A stretch of 64,000 nucleotides of DNA from Saccharothrix violaceirubra (GCF_014203755.1 NZ_JACHJS010000001.1:6200001-6264000), one strand, 5' to 3'. Shown: positions 36,187-46,340, counted from the first letter of the stretch. The notes: a model not told the origin generated them from the letters alone. Numbers and translations are program-made.

Positions 36187-37196
36187 CCGCCTCGACCAGC
36201 GCGTGGGTGGGGGCGGCCCCGGCCGACCCCACCCCGGTCCTCGCCGCCCGGACGCGGGGACTGCGCAAGGTGTACGGGCGGACGGTCGCGGTGGACCGCG
36301 TGGACCTGGACGTGCCGGAGGGGGCCGTCCTGGGGATGCTCGGCCCGAACGGGTCCGGCAAGACCACCACGATCCGGATGCTGCTGGGCCTGGTCAGGCC
36401 GACCGAGGGGGAGGTCGAACTGCTGGGCCGGCGGCTGCCCGACGGCGCCGCACAGGCGCTGCCGCACGTCGGCGCGCTGGTCGAGGGTCCGGGCTTCCAC
36501 CCGTTCCTGTCCGGACGGGAGAACCTGCGGCGGGTGGCGGCGTTCGAGCCGCTGCTGGCCACGGGCTCGATCCGGCAGGCGGTGGAGGACGCGTTGGAAC
36601 GCGTCGGGCTCGGCGGTGCGGCGCACCGCCGGTACCGGGGCTACTCGCTGGGCATGAAGCAGCGTCTCGGCCTGGCCGCGGCGCTGCTCGTCCGGCGCAA
36701 GCTGATCGTGCTGGACGAGCCGACCAACGGCCTCGACCCGGCGGGCACCCGCGAGGTGCGCAAGGTGATCGCCGACCTGCACGCGGACGGCAGCACGGTC
36801 GTGGTGTCGTCGCACCTGCTCAGCGAGATCGAGGCGATCTGCACGCACGTCGCCGTGCTGCACCGCGGCACGGTCGTGGCCCAGGGCGGCCTGACCGAAC
36901 TGCTCCAGGCCGACAGCAGCGCGCTGCTGATCGAGACGCCGGACGTGGACGCGGCACTGACCGCGTTGCGCGCGGGCCGGATCTCGGCCCGGCCGCTCGG
37001 GGAGGGCATCCGGGTCGAGCTGATCGGCACGACCGCACCCGTGGTGGTGCGGACGCTGGTCGAGGCCGGTGTCGAGGTGCACGAGGCCCGCCGGCACCGC
37101 GCGGGCCTGGAAGACCTGTTCGCCCGGCTCACCGACGCCGAGGAGTCCGAGCACAGCCTGTCGGCCGTGGACACGATCGAGGAGGGGGCGCGATGA
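36183..37196 (+). CDS. ABC-2 exporter ATP-binding protein
   Basis: 337 residues: Walker A GPNGSGKTTTIRMLLGL, FLSGRENLRR, signature YSLGMKQRLGLAAAL, Walker B LIVLDEPTNGLD, H-loop VSSHLLSE. BcrA/NatA-type ATPase with a C-terminal extension of about 100 residues. GTG start overlaps the LolA-like stop; ATGA overlap with the permease. Likely regulated by the divergent response regulator. Confidence 0.9.
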   Translation: MTASTSAWVGAAPADPTPVLAARTRGLRKVYGRTVAVDRVDLDVPEGAVLGMLGPNGSGKTTTIRMLLGLVRPTEGEVELLGRRLPDGAAQALPHVGALVEGPGFHPFLSGRENLRRVAAFEPLLATGSIRQAVEDALERVGLGGAAHRRYRGYSLGMKQRLGLAAALLVRRKLIVLDEPTNGLDPAGTREVRKVIADLHADGSTVVVSSHLLSEIEAICTHVAVLHRGTVVAQGGLTELLQADSSALLIETPDVDAALTALRAGRISARPLGEGIRVELIGTTAPVVVRTLVEAGVEVHEARRHRAGLEDLFARLTDAEESEHSLSAVDTIEEGAR

Positions 37197-38029
37197 GCAC
37201 CGCGGTCGCGACGCGCGCGCCACTGGGCCGGCAACTGCGCTCGGAGCTGCGCTGGATCCTGCGCCGCCCGCGCACGGTGATCGGGTTGGCGTCGCTGTGC
37301 CTGGTGCCGATCCTGGCCGGGGTCGGCCTGTGGTTCTCGGTCACCGACGGTTCGCCGCCGGAAGGTCCGGGCATCTCGGCGATCATCGGCGGCAACGGCC
37401 TGGCGCTGCCGGTGTTCACGCTGTTCCTGGCGTTGCCCATGCTGCTGCCGCTGGTCGCCGCGATCTGGTCGGCGGACGGGATCGCGGGCGAGGCCCAGCA
37501 CGGCACGCTGCGCGGGCTGATGATCTCGCCGGTGGGCAAGGTGCGGCTGCTGGCGATCAAGTCGTTCGGCATCGCCACGATGTCGGTGCTGGCGGTCGCG
37601 TTGATCACCGTGGTCGGCGTGGTCGTGGGCGTGCTGCTGTTCGGCGGCGACGGCCTGTTGACGCTGTCGGGCAGCACGCTGCCGTTCGGCGCGGGCCTGG
37701 GCCGGGTGGGGTTGACCGCCGTGCTGGTCGTCGTGCAGATGTGGGGGGTCGCGGCGATCGCGCTGGCGATCTCCACGTGCACCGAGCACCCGCTGGTCGT
37801 GATGGCCTCGACGTTGGCCGGGACGATCGTGTTCACCGTGCTGGGCCTGTTCGACTCGCTGTCGTGGCTGCGCCCGTACCTGATCACGTCCACGTGGGAG
37901 GGGCTGGCCGACGTCATGCGCGACCCGCTGCCGACCGGGCAGCTGTGGAACGCGACGGCCGTCGCCGGCTGCTACATCCTGGTCGGACTGTCGCTCGCGG
38001 TGATCCGCTTGTCCACCAAGGACAATTAG
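37193..38029 (+). CDS. ABC-2 type permease
   Basis: 278 residues with six predicted membrane helices: about 25-45, 65-90, 120-145, 163-190, 195-215 and 250-272. Between helices 2 and 3 is GIAGEAQHGTLRGLMISPV, the conserved ABC-2 coupling region. With the ATPase it forms an exporter whose substrate is unknown; the sensor kinase context suggests drugs, peptides or lipids. Confidence 0.87.
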   Translation: MSTAVATRAPLGRQLRSELRWILRRPRTVIGLASLCLVPILAGVGLWFSVTDGSPPEGPGISAIIGGNGLALPVFTLFLALPMLLPLVAAIWSADGIAGEAQHGTLRGLMISPVGKVRLLAIKSFGIATMSVLAVALITVVGVVVGVLLFGGDGLLTLSGSTLPFGAGLGRVGLTAVLVVVQMWGVAAIALAISTCTEHPLVVMASTLAGTIVFTVLGLFDSLSWLRPYLITSTWEGLADVMRDPLPTGQLWNATAVAGCYILVGLSLAVIRLSTKDN

Positions 38030-38033
38030 GCCC

Positions 38034-38540
38034 ATGTTCCTGGAGACCCCACGCCTGGTGCTGCGCGCCATCGAACCTTCCGACGTCGACGACGTCGCGC
38101 GGCTCCTGGCCGAGCCGGACGTGATGCGCTACATCGACACCGGCCGCCCGGTGCCACGCGACGAGGTCGAACGCGAGGTCATGCCGAAGGTGGTCGGCGG
38201 GGTCGGCTGGTGGGCGGGGATCGAGAAGTCCTCGGGCGCGTTCGTCGGCTGGTTCGAGCTGAGTCCGGTGGCCGAGGGCGTGCGCGAACTCGGCTACCGG
38301 CTGCACCCGTCGTCCTGGGGCCGCGGGTACGCGACCGAGGGTGCGACCGCGCTGGTCGCCAAGGGGTTCGCCGACCTGGGCGTCCACCGGGTCGTGGCCA
38401 CCGCGATGGCGGTGAACACCGGGTCGCGACGGGTGCTGGAGAAGGCCGGGCTGGTGTACGTGCGGACGTTCCACGAGGACTGGCCGGACCCGATCCCGGG
38501 CGCCGAGCACGGCGACGTGGAGTACGCGCTCAGCCGATGA
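38034..38540 (+). CDS. RimJ/RimL-type GNAT acetyltransferase
   Basis: 168-residue GNAT protein: ETPRLVLRAIEPSDVDDVARLL start, GYRLHPSSWGRGYATEGATALV as the acetyl-CoA loop, and NTGSRRVLEKAGLVYVRTF as the C-terminal hallmark. Probably acetylates an N-terminal amine or a small molecule. It follows the exporter permease by 4 nt, so it may be its last operon gene. Convergent 11-nt overlap with the thiamine ATPase. Confidence 0.83.
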   Translation: MFLETPRLVLRAIEPSDVDDVARLLAEPDVMRYIDTGRPVPRDEVEREVMPKVVGGVGWWAGIEKSSGAFVGWFELSPVAEGVRELGYRLHPSSWGRGYATEGATALVAKGFADLGVHRVVATAMAVNTGSRRVLEKAGLVYVRTFHEDWPDPIPGAEHGDVEYALSR

Positions 38541-39504
38541 GCGCGAGGCCGTCGTCGTCGACGGCCAACCGCACCCGGTCGCCCGGTTCGGGGGGACGGG
38601 CGACCGGGGCGACCGCGTCGAACTCGCCCTCGCCGTCGACCACGACGACCAGCCGCACGTGGTCACGCCGGTGGACGCGTGCCCGCACCACGCCCGCGAG
38701 CGACCCGTCGGCGTCGACCCGCAACGCCGTCGACCGCAGTCCCACGCGGTGGTCGACGCCGACCAGGCGCCGGGCGGCGTCCGCGTCGAGCACCCGGCCG
38801 CAGCCGAGGAACCGCGCGGTGTCGTCGTCCGCCGGCCGCCGCCACACGTCGACGGGCGGCCCGACCTGCACGATCCGCCCGGCCCGCAGCACGGCCACGC
38901 GGTCGGCGAGCGTGAACGCCTCGTCGTGGTCGTGCGTCACGACCAACGCGGTGGCCCCGGTGTCGCGCAGCAGTCGGGCCAGGTCCAGCGCGAGCTGTTC
39001 GCGCAACGCCCGGTCGAGCGCGGACAGCGGTTCGTCGAGCAGCAGCAGCCGGGGTTCGGCGGCCAACGCGCGGGCCAACGCGACGCGTTGCTGCTCGCCG
39101 CCGGACAGCTCGGTGACCCGCCGCCGCCCGTAGTCGGCCAGGCCGACCAGGGCGAGCAGGTCGGCCACGCGCCGGTCCCGGGTCGCTTTGTCGACACCGG
39201 CCATGCGCGGCCCGAACGCGACGTTGCCCGCCACGTCCCGGTGCGGGAACAGCTGCCCGTCCTGGAACACGAGCCCGAATCCGCGCCGGTGCACGGGCAC
39301 GCGCGCGAGATCGCCGCCGTCCCACGCGATCGTGCCCGCGCTGGGGCGTTCCAGTCCGGCCACGGCCCGCAGCAGCGTCGACTTGCCGCATCCCGAAGGG
39401 CCGAGCAGCGCGACGACCTCGCCGTCGGCGATCTCCAGGTCGACCCCGGACACCGCCTTCACGTCGCCGTAGCGGACGTCGAGCCCACGCACTGCCAACG
39501 CCAT
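38530..39504 (-). CDS. thiQ: Thiamine-type ABC importer ATPase
   Basis: 324 residues: Walker A GPSGCGKST, LVFQDGQLFPHRDVAGNV, signature LSGGEQQRVALARAL, Walker B LLLLDEPLSALD, H-loop VVTHDHDEA, then an extra ~90-residue TOBE-like C-terminal domain. Belongs to the Fe3+/spermidine/thiamine importer ATPases. Thiamine is assigned because the operon's first gene lies behind a TPP riboswitch. ATGA overlap with the permease. Confidence 0.8.
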   Translation of the reverse strand: MALAVRGLDVRYGDVKAVSGVDLEIADGEVVALLGPSGCGKSTLLRAVAGLERPSAGTIAWDGGDLARVPVHRRGFGLVFQDGQLFPHRDVAGNVAFGPRMAGVDKATRDRRVADLLALVGLADYGRRRVTELSGGEQQRVALARALAAEPRLLLLDEPLSALDRALREQLALDLARLLRDTGATALVVTHDHDEAFTLADRVAVLRAGRIVQVGPPVDVWRRPADDDTARFLGCGRVLDADAARRLVGVDHRVGLRSTALRVDADGSLAGVVRARVHRRDHVRLVVVVDGEGEFDAVAPVARPPEPGDRVRLAVDDDGLALIG

Positions 39505-41081
39505 CAGAACTCCCCGCTGCTGGGCACGCGCAGCCGTTCGATCAGCAGCACGGTCACGGTGGTCACGACCATCAGCAGCACGCACGCCGCGTAGGCCAGC
39601 TGGCTGTTGAGCTGGCCGGGCCGCGACATCAGCCGGGCGATCACGACCGGCAGCGTGGCCGCGTCCGGCCTGGCCAGGAAGCTGGTCGCGCCGAACTCGC
39701 CGAGCGCGACCACGAACCCGAACCCGGCCGCCGCGACCAGCGACCGGAAGGCCAGCGGGAAGTCGACCTCGCGCCACACCCGCCACGGCGACGCGCCCAG
39801 CGTGGCGGCGGCCTGGCGCAGCCGTTCGTCGACCGCGCGCAGCACGGGCAGCACGATCCGCACGACCAGCGGCGTCACGACCAGCGCCTGGGCCAGCGGC
39901 ACCAGCAGCGGTGACGTGCGGAAGTCGCCGGGCAGCGCGTCCATCGTGATCAGGTAGCCGAAGCCGACCGTCACCGCCGACACGCCCAGCGGCAGCATCA
40001 GCGCGGTGTCCAGGGTTTCGGCGAACCACGACCCGGACCGGCGCAGACCGACCAGCACGACCGCCGACAGCACGCCCACGACCAGCGCGATCATCGTCGC
40101 GTCGGTGGCCGCGCGCAGCGACCGCACGGCCGCGTCGAGCCCGGACACGACGAGCGTGCCCCGTTCGCCGGTACCCGCCAGCGCCCGGTAGCCCGCGAGG
40201 CTCCATCCATCCACAGTGGACAGCGAGCGGACGGTCAACGCGACCACCGGCACCAGCAGCACGCCGACGACCAGCCACGCCGCGCCCACCACGACCCACT
40301 CGCCGCCGCCGGGCCGGCGCGGCGGTTCGACCCGCAGCGGCAGGCCGCGTTCCCGTCGGCGCCTGGTCACGACGCCGATCACCAGCACCGCGATCACGGC
40401 CGCGAACTGGAGCAACGACAACGTCGCCGCGCCCGACAGGTCCAGCAACTGGACCGTGCGCAGGTAGATCTCGGTCTCCAACGTGCGGTAGCGGGCGCCG
40501 CCGAGCACCAGCACGACCCCGAACGCTGTGGAGCAGAACAGGAACACCACGGCCGCCGCCGACCCGATCGCGGGCGCCAGCGCGGGCAGCGTGACCGACC
40601 GGAACGCCCGCAGCCGGGACGCGCCCAAAGACCGGGCCGCGTCCTCCACCCGCCGGTCCAGCCGCGCCCACAGCCCGCCGACCGTGCGGGCCACGACGGC
40701 GACGTTGAAGAACGCGTTGGCCAGCACGATCGGCAGCACGCCGCCGTCGGGCCACAACGCGCGGAACGCCAACCCGACCACGACCGTGGGCAGCACGAAC
40801 GGCACCATCACGGCCGCGCGCACCACCCCGGTGCCGCGCACGCGACACCGGGCCAGCAGGTAGGCCACGGGCAGGCCGGCCACCAGCGCCACGGCCGTCG
40901 CGGCGGCGGCCTGGCCGAGCGTGAACCCGACCAGGCCCCAGGTGTCCGCGTCGACCTGGACGCCGTCACGAAGGCCCAGGCCCACGATCGCGACGACCGG
41001 CCAGAGGAAGAAGACGCCCAGGAACGCCAGCGGCAGCAGGGACGCGAGCGCCCAGGTCAGCCGACGACGAGCGAACGCCAC
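39504..41081 (-). CDS. thiP: Thiamine-type ABC importer permease (fused two-domain)
   Basis: 525 residues with twelve membrane segments and two EAA loops (DAARSLGASRLRAFRSVTLP and QAAATLGASPWRVWREVDFP). This double-length ThiP/FbpB architecture replaces two separate permeases. GTG 41081 overlaps the binding-protein gene by 25 nt. Confidence 0.83.
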   Translation of the reverse strand: MAFARRRLTWALASLLPLAFLGVFFLWPVVAIVGLGLRDGVQVDADTWGLVGFTLGQAAAATAVALVAGLPVAYLLARCRVRGTGVVRAAVMVPFVLPTVVVGLAFRALWPDGGVLPIVLANAFFNVAVVARTVGGLWARLDRRVEDAARSLGASRLRAFRSVTLPALAPAIGSAAAVVFLFCSTAFGVVLVLGGARYRTLETEIYLRTVQLLDLSGAATLSLLQFAAVIAVLVIGVVTRRRRERGLPLRVEPPRRPGGGEWVVVGAAWLVVGVLLVPVVALTVRSLSTVDGWSLAGYRALAGTGERGTLVVSGLDAAVRSLRAATDATMIALVVGVLSAVVLVGLRRSGSWFAETLDTALMLPLGVSAVTVGFGYLITMDALPGDFRTSPLLVPLAQALVVTPLVVRIVLPVLRAVDERLRQAAATLGASPWRVWREVDFPLAFRSLVAAAGFGFVVALGEFGATSFLARPDAATLPVVIARLMSRPGQLNSQLAYAACVLLMVVTTVTVLLIERLRVPSSGEF

Positions 41082-42094
41082 TGCTTGACCCACTCCTCGC
41101 GCTTGGCGTCGAGGAGGTCGGCGGGCACGGTCCGGGAGGACGGGGGCAGCGGCGCGGCCTTGGCCCACGACTCGGGCAGCGAGACGCCCTCGCGCGAGGG
41201 GTACACGTACATGTTCTCGGCCACGGTCGACTGGAACTTCTCCGAGAGCAGGAAGTCGACGACCTTGCGCGCGTCCTCGGTGTTCTTGGCGCCGCTGAGC
41301 ACGCCCGCGTACTCGACCTGGCGGTAGCAGGTGTCGAACACGGCCCTGGTGCGCGGGTTGCCGTCCGCGCCGATCTCGGCCGACGGCGACGACGCGTAGG
41401 AGACCACGATCGGCCGCGGCCCCTTGCCCGCCGAACCGGAGAAGTCCTGCGTGTACGCCTCTTCCCAGCCGCTGACGACCTTGACGCCGTTGGCCTTCAG
41501 ACCGGCCCAGTAGGTGCGCCAGTCGCTGTCGCCGCCGTCGCCGTACGTGGCGATCGTGGACAGCAGGAACGCCAGGCCCGGCGAGGACGTGGCCGGGTCC
41601 TCGACGACGAGCAGGTCCTTGTACTTCGGGTCGAGCAGGTCGGCGAACTTCTGCGGCTCGCCCTTGTCCTTCAAAGCGGCGATGTCGTAGTTCAGGCACA
41701 CGTCGCCGACGTCGACCGCGTGCAGCCGGTTCGCGGGCGTGAGCGCGTACCGCTGGGCGCCGTTCTTCGCCGCGCCGCTGTCGTACTCGGCGAACACGCC
41801 CTCCTTGAGGGCGCGCGAGGCGAACGTGGAGTCGACGCCGAACGCGACGTCGCCGATCGGGCTGTCCTTGGTGAGCACGAGCTTGTTGGTCAGCTCGCCC
41901 GCGTCGCCACTGGCGACCTGCTTGACCGTGATGCCGGTCTCGGCCTTGAACGCGTCGAGCAGTTCGGGCTTCACCACGAACGAGTCGTGGGTCACGAGCG
42001 TCACCACGCGTTCGCCCTGCGAAGGGGTCGGCTCGGTGGCCGAACACGCGGCGAGCGCCAGCACGGAGGCGGCGGCCAGGACACGGCGGAGCAT
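41057..42094 (-). CDS. thiB: Thiamine-binding lipoprotein
   Basis: 345 residues. Lipobox LALAACSATE at residues 12-21; the mature protein begins VVTLVTHDSFVVKPELLDAF, characteristic of TbpA/ThiB, and has SYASSPSAEI in the ligand region. It binds thiamine or its phosphates outside the membrane for ThiPQ. The ATG is 6 nt from the end of a TPP riboswitch whose last helix contains the RBS (AGGGAG), so translation can be shut off when TPP is abundant. Confidence 0.88.
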   Translation of the reverse strand: MLRRVLAAASVLALAACSATEPTPSQGERVVTLVTHDSFVVKPELLDAFKAETGITVKQVASGDAGELTNKLVLTKDSPIGDVAFGVDSTFASRALKEGVFAEYDSGAAKNGAQRYALTPANRLHAVDVGDVCLNYDIAALKDKGEPQKFADLLDPKYKDLLVVEDPATSSPGLAFLLSTIATYGDGGDSDWRTYWAGLKANGVKVVSGWEEAYTQDFSGSAGKGPRPIVVSYASSPSAEIGADGNPRTRAVFDTCYRQVEYAGVLSGAKNTEDARKVVDFLLSEKFQSTVAENMYVYPSREGVSLPESWAKAAPLPPSSRTVPADLLDAKREEWVKQWRSLVVG

Positions 42095-42100
42095 CGTCTC

Positions 42101-42188
42101 TCCCTACACCGGCATGACCCGGATCAGGTGTGGACGGTCGGGGGCCGGCGTGCCCCCCTCTCAGCCCGGCGCGCCGGACTCCCGTGGG
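42101..42188 (-). promoter_or_regulatory. TPP riboswitch (THI element)
   Basis: On the minus strand the order of conserved blocks is ACGGGAGT at the start, GGGCTGAGAGGGG (the CUGAGA loop), ACACCTGATCCGGGTCATG (the CCUGAUCUGGaUAAUG-type block), then CCGGTGTAGGGAGACG before ATG 42094. The terminal AGGGAG is also the ribosome-binding site, pointing to translational control by TPP. Confidence 0.93.
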
Positions 42189-42228
42189 TGAACAGGCATT
42201 TTACTCGACGGGGTGGAAGGCTCGACGC

Positions 42229-42522
42229 ATGGCCGAACTGCTGACCGACGACCAGGTGACCAATGCCCTGTCCCACCTCCCCGGGTGGATCGCCCGGAAC
42301 GCGGCCCTCGTGCGCACCGCCGAGCTGTCCTCGTTCGCGCAGGCGATCAAGGTGGTGGACCGCGTCGCGGAGATCGCGGAGCGCGACGACCACCACCCGG
42401 ACATCGACATCCGGTGGCGCACGCTGACCTTCCGGTGCGCCACGCACTCCAGCGGCGGGATCACCGCGCTGGACGTGTCACTGGCTGAGGAGATCGACCG
42501 GGTCCTCGCGGCGCACGCGTAG
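42229..42522 (+). CDS. phhB: Pterin-4a-carbinolamine dehydratase
   Basis: 97-residue PCD/DCoH: LPGWIARNAALVRTAELSSF, then ERDDHHPDIDIRW with the catalytic His pair and RTLTFRCATHSSGGITALD. It dehydrates 4a-hydroxytetrahydropterin, or in bacteria lacking aromatic hydroxylases may act as an accessory in pterin/molybdopterin use. In M. tuberculosis it is the neighbour of pimE; here too its 3' end overlaps the GT87 gene (45 nt, convergent). Confidence 0.9.
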   Translation: MAELLTDDQVTNALSHLPGWIARNAALVRTAELSSFAQAIKVVDRVAEIAERDDHHPDIDIRWRTLTFRCATHSSGGITALDVSLAEEIDRVLAAHA

Positions 42523-43662
42523 CGAGACCACGATCGCGACGAGGGTGAGCAGCCCGAGCGCCGGGTAGGCCCAGCCCAGCGCCGACAGGTACCACGGCCG
42601 TTCGATGATCCAGATGGACGGCTGGAGGATGAGCAGGATCGAGATCAGGTAGCCGCCGATCGCCAGGACCCACAGCCCGGCCGTGATCCTGGCGATCGGG
42701 TGGTTCGCGCGGTAGAGCAGCCACATCAGCGCGGGCACCACCCAGACCCAGTGGTGGCTCCACGAGATCGGGCTGACCAGCAGGCCCAGGAACTGCACCG
42801 CGACGATCATGGCGAGCGTGTCGCGGCGTGCCGCGTGCAACGCCCATGCGGTGAGCGCCACGGCCACCGCCACACCCGCCAGGTAGACCGGGCCCGAGCC
42901 GACGTCGTGGCCGACCGTGCGGGACAGCGCGCCGCGCAGCGACTGGTTGATCGCCGACCCGACCGGGCCGACGCGGTCGGCGTCGCCGAGCAGCTCGAAC
43001 CAGAACCGGTGGGACTGGCCGGGGCTCACGGCGTAGCCGATCGCGACCGTGCCGACGAACGCGGCAGCGGACAGCGCGGCGGCCCGGAACCGCTTGGTGA
43101 CCAGGAAGTAGAGCCCGGAGATCGCCGGGGTGAGCTTGATGCCTGCCGCGATGCCGACGCCCGCGCCCGCGACGGAGTCCTTGAGGCTCACCAACGTCAC
43201 GAGCAGCAACGCGCACAGCGCGAGGTTGATCTGGCCGTAGTTGAGGGTCGTGCGCACCGGCTCGACCCAGACCAGCAGGCCGGTCCACAGCAGGACGCGT
43301 CTGGAGTCGTGCGCGCCGATCAGCCGGAGCGACTGCTTCGTGATCAGCCACAGGCACGCCAGCGACAGCAGTTGCCAGAACCAGCGGGCCGCGCCCCACG
43401 GGATCCACGACAGCGGCAGGAAGAGCAACGCCGAGAACGGCGGATAGGTGAACGGCAGGGCGAACTTGTCGGAGAACTCGGACAGTCGCCAGTCGTAGAG
43501 GTTCCCGGTGAACAGCTCCGGCGAGCCGTTCCGGTAGACCATGAGGTCGATCATGGTCATCTTGGTCTGGAACGCCACCATGAGCAGGTGGCCCGCCAGG
43601 GACACGCCGAACACCCACGGCGCGACGGCGAGCAACCGGGCTTCGACGGCTCGCAGGTGCAC
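42478..43662 (-). CDS. GT87 polyprenol-phosphate-mannose alpha-mannosyltransferase (PimE-like)
   Basis: 394-residue membrane protein with about ten helices. MTMIDLMVYRNG after TM1 contains the conserved GT-C catalytic Asp, and FALPFTYPPFSALLFLPLSW follows. GT87 enzymes use polyprenyl-phosphomannose on the outer membrane face; PimE adds mannose to phosphatidylinositol mannosides. The phhB neighbour supports the PimE assignment. GTG 43662 was chosen for its RBS GGAGGAACCT. Confidence 0.78.
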   Translation of the reverse strand: MHLRAVEARLLAVAPWVFGVSLAGHLLMVAFQTKMTMIDLMVYRNGSPELFTGNLYDWRLSEFSDKFALPFTYPPFSALLFLPLSWIPWGAARWFWQLLSLACLWLITKQSLRLIGAHDSRRVLLWTGLLVWVEPVRTTLNYGQINLALCALLLVTLVSLKDSVAGAGVGIAAGIKLTPAISGLYFLVTKRFRAAALSAAAFVGTVAIGYAVSPGQSHRFWFELLGDADRVGPVGSAINQSLRGALSRTVGHDVGSGPVYLAGVAVAVALTAWALHAARRDTLAMIVAVQFLGLLVSPISWSHHWVWVVPALMWLLYRANHPIARITAGLWVLAIGGYLISILLILQPSIWIIERPWYLSALGWAYPALGLLTLVAIVVSLRVRREDPVDLLSQ

Positions 43663-43760
43663 CAGGTTCCTCCACGATCGTGTGAATTGCGTGACTACGA
43701 GGCCACTATTCCGGGTACCCGGACGTCTGACGAGTGGGAGATCAACGCAAGGGGATTCGC

Positions 43761-43865
43761 ATGACCGCCGACATCGTCGTGTTCGCGATCGCAGCACTGG
43801 GCATGCTGGGCACCGCCGGTGGCGTCTTCGCCATGGCCCGCCACAGCCGCAAGCAGCTGCACTGA
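43761..43865 (+). CDS. 34-residue single-span membrane protein
   Basis: ATG 43761 behind RBS AAGGGGA encodes 34 residues: a short N-terminus MTADI, a hydrophobic helix VVFAIAALGMLGTAGGVFAM, and a basic tail ARHSRKQLH. Its stop is followed after 5 bp by a perfect terminator, and it stands in a gap otherwise empty between the GT87 and ychF genes. The layout (RBS, one TM helix, positive-inside tail, own terminator) is what a real small membrane protein looks like. Function unknown. Confidence 0.65.
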   Translation: MTADIVVFAIAALGMLGTAGGVFAMARHSRKQLH

Positions 43866-43870
43866 GACCC

Positions 43871-43907
43871 GGTCGGGGCGGCGTCCCGCGTGGACGCCGC
43901 CCCGACC
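43871..43907. terminator. Bidirectional terminator
   Basis: 16-bp perfect stem GGTCGGGGCGGCGTCC with a 5-nt loop, between the plus-strand small ORF (stop 43865) and the minus-strand ychF (stop 43913). Confidence 0.8.
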
Positions 43908-43912
43908 GTCAC

Positions 43913-44992
<1,080 letters not shown>

Positions 44993-45071
44993 GGGTGGTG
45001 AGTCTACGCTGTCCACCCCCGTGTCCGATTTCCGCGAGAACCCAGGTGGAAGCCCTGGCAGAGTGGTGTCC

Positions 45072-46340
45072 ATGCTCGTTGACGACGAACGCGCCTACCG
45101 GGCGGTCGCGGCCCGGGACGCCCGGTTCGACGGCTGCTTCATCCTCGCGGTGCGCACCACCCGGATCTACTGCCGGCCCTCGTGCCCGGCCGTGACGCCC
45201 AAGCGCCGCAACGCCGAGTTCTACCCCACCGCCGCCGCGGCGCAGTCGGCCGGCTACCGCGCGTGCCGCCGCTGCCTGCCCGACGCCGTGCCCGGCTCTC
45301 CCGAGTGGAACCTGCGCGCCGACCTGGCCGCGCGGGCGATGCGGTTGATCTCCGACGGCGTCGTGGAACGCGAGGGCGTGTCGGGCCTGGCGAGCCGCCT
45401 CGGGTACTCCGAGCGGCACCTGACCCGCGTGCTCACCGCCGAGCTGGGCGCCGGGCCGCTGGCGTTGGCCCGCGCCCACCGGGCCCACTCGGCCAGGCTG
45501 CTGATCGAGACGACCGACCTGTCGTTCGCCGACGTGGCGTTCGCGGCCGGGTTCGCGAGCGTGCGGCAGTTCAACGACACCATCCGCGCGGTGTTCGCCT
45601 CGACGCCGTCGGCCATGCGGGCACGCCGGTGCGCGGTGGGTGCGCCGGGCCGGATCGTGCTGCGACTGCCGTACCGGCCGCCGTTCGACTTCGCGGGACT
45701 GCTGGAGGTCTTCGCCGTCGAGGCGATCCCCGGCGTGGAGCACGTGACCTGGTCGTCGTACGCCCGCTCGTTGCGACTGCCGCACGGCGAGGGCACGGTG
45801 CTGCTGGAGCCGTCGGACGGGCACGTGCGGTGCTCGCTGCGGCTGACCGACCTGCGCGACCTGGGCAGTGCGGTGAGCCGGGTGCGCCGGCTGCTGGACC
45901 TGGACGCCGATCCGCAGGCCGTGGACTCGTTCCTGTCGGCGGACCCCGCGCTGCGCCCGTCCGTCCTCGCTCGACCCGGCGTACGGCTGCCCGGCAGCGT
46001 CGACGGCGCCGAGACCCTGCTGCGACTGCTGGGCCACCGTCGCGCGGGAGAGCCCCTGCGCGTGCCCGACGGCGAAGTGACCCACCTCTACCCCGAGCCC
46101 GCCGCCGTGGACTCCCCCGTGGCCCGCGCCCTGGCGGACGGCGGCCTCGTCGTCGACGTCGGCTGCGACCAGGCGGAGTTGGAGGCTCGGCTGACCGCGT
46201 TCCCCGGCGTGGGCGCCGACATCGCCAGGCAGGTCGTGGTGCGCGTGCTCGGCGCGCCCGACGTGCCGTCGACCACCGACAACGCGGCGTGGCGCCCTTG
46301 GCGCTCGTACGCCGCCCTGCACTCCAGGAGGATCGCGTGA
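45072..46340 (+). CDS. AdaA-AlkA fusion, methylphosphotriester repair and DNA glycosylase
   Basis: 422 residues. Residues 1-75 are the Ada N-domain with zinc/acceptor cysteines C34, C38, C65 and C68 (IYCRPSCPA; ACRRCLP). Residues 85-185 are an AraC-type HTH with SERHLTRVLTAELG and FASVRQFNDTIRAVF. Residues ~190-422 resemble AlkA 3-methyladenine glycosylase (LRLPYRPPFDFAGLL; HLYPEPAAV; FPGVGADIARQ; WRPWRSYAALH). The glycosylase part is abbreviated: the usual LGQQVS helix after VDGAE and the ~30-residue stretch between the Asp loop and WRPW are missing. GTGA overlap with ogt. Confidence 0.85.
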   Translation: MLVDDERAYRAVAARDARFDGCFILAVRTTRIYCRPSCPAVTPKRRNAEFYPTAAAAQSAGYRACRRCLPDAVPGSPEWNLRADLAARAMRLISDGVVEREGVSGLASRLGYSERHLTRVLTAELGAGPLALARAHRAHSARLLIETTDLSFADVAFAAGFASVRQFNDTIRAVFASTPSAMRARRCAVGAPGRIVLRLPYRPPFDFAGLLEVFAVEAIPGVEHVTWSSYARSLRLPHGEGTVLLEPSDGHVRCSLRLTDLRDLGSAVSRVRRLLDLDADPQAVDSFLSADPALRPSVLARPGVRLPGSVDGAETLLRLLGHRRAGEPLRVPDGEVTHLYPEPAAVDSPVARALADGGLVVDVGCDQAELEARLTAFPGVGADIARQVVVRVLGAPDVPSTTDNAAWRPWRSYAALHSRRIA

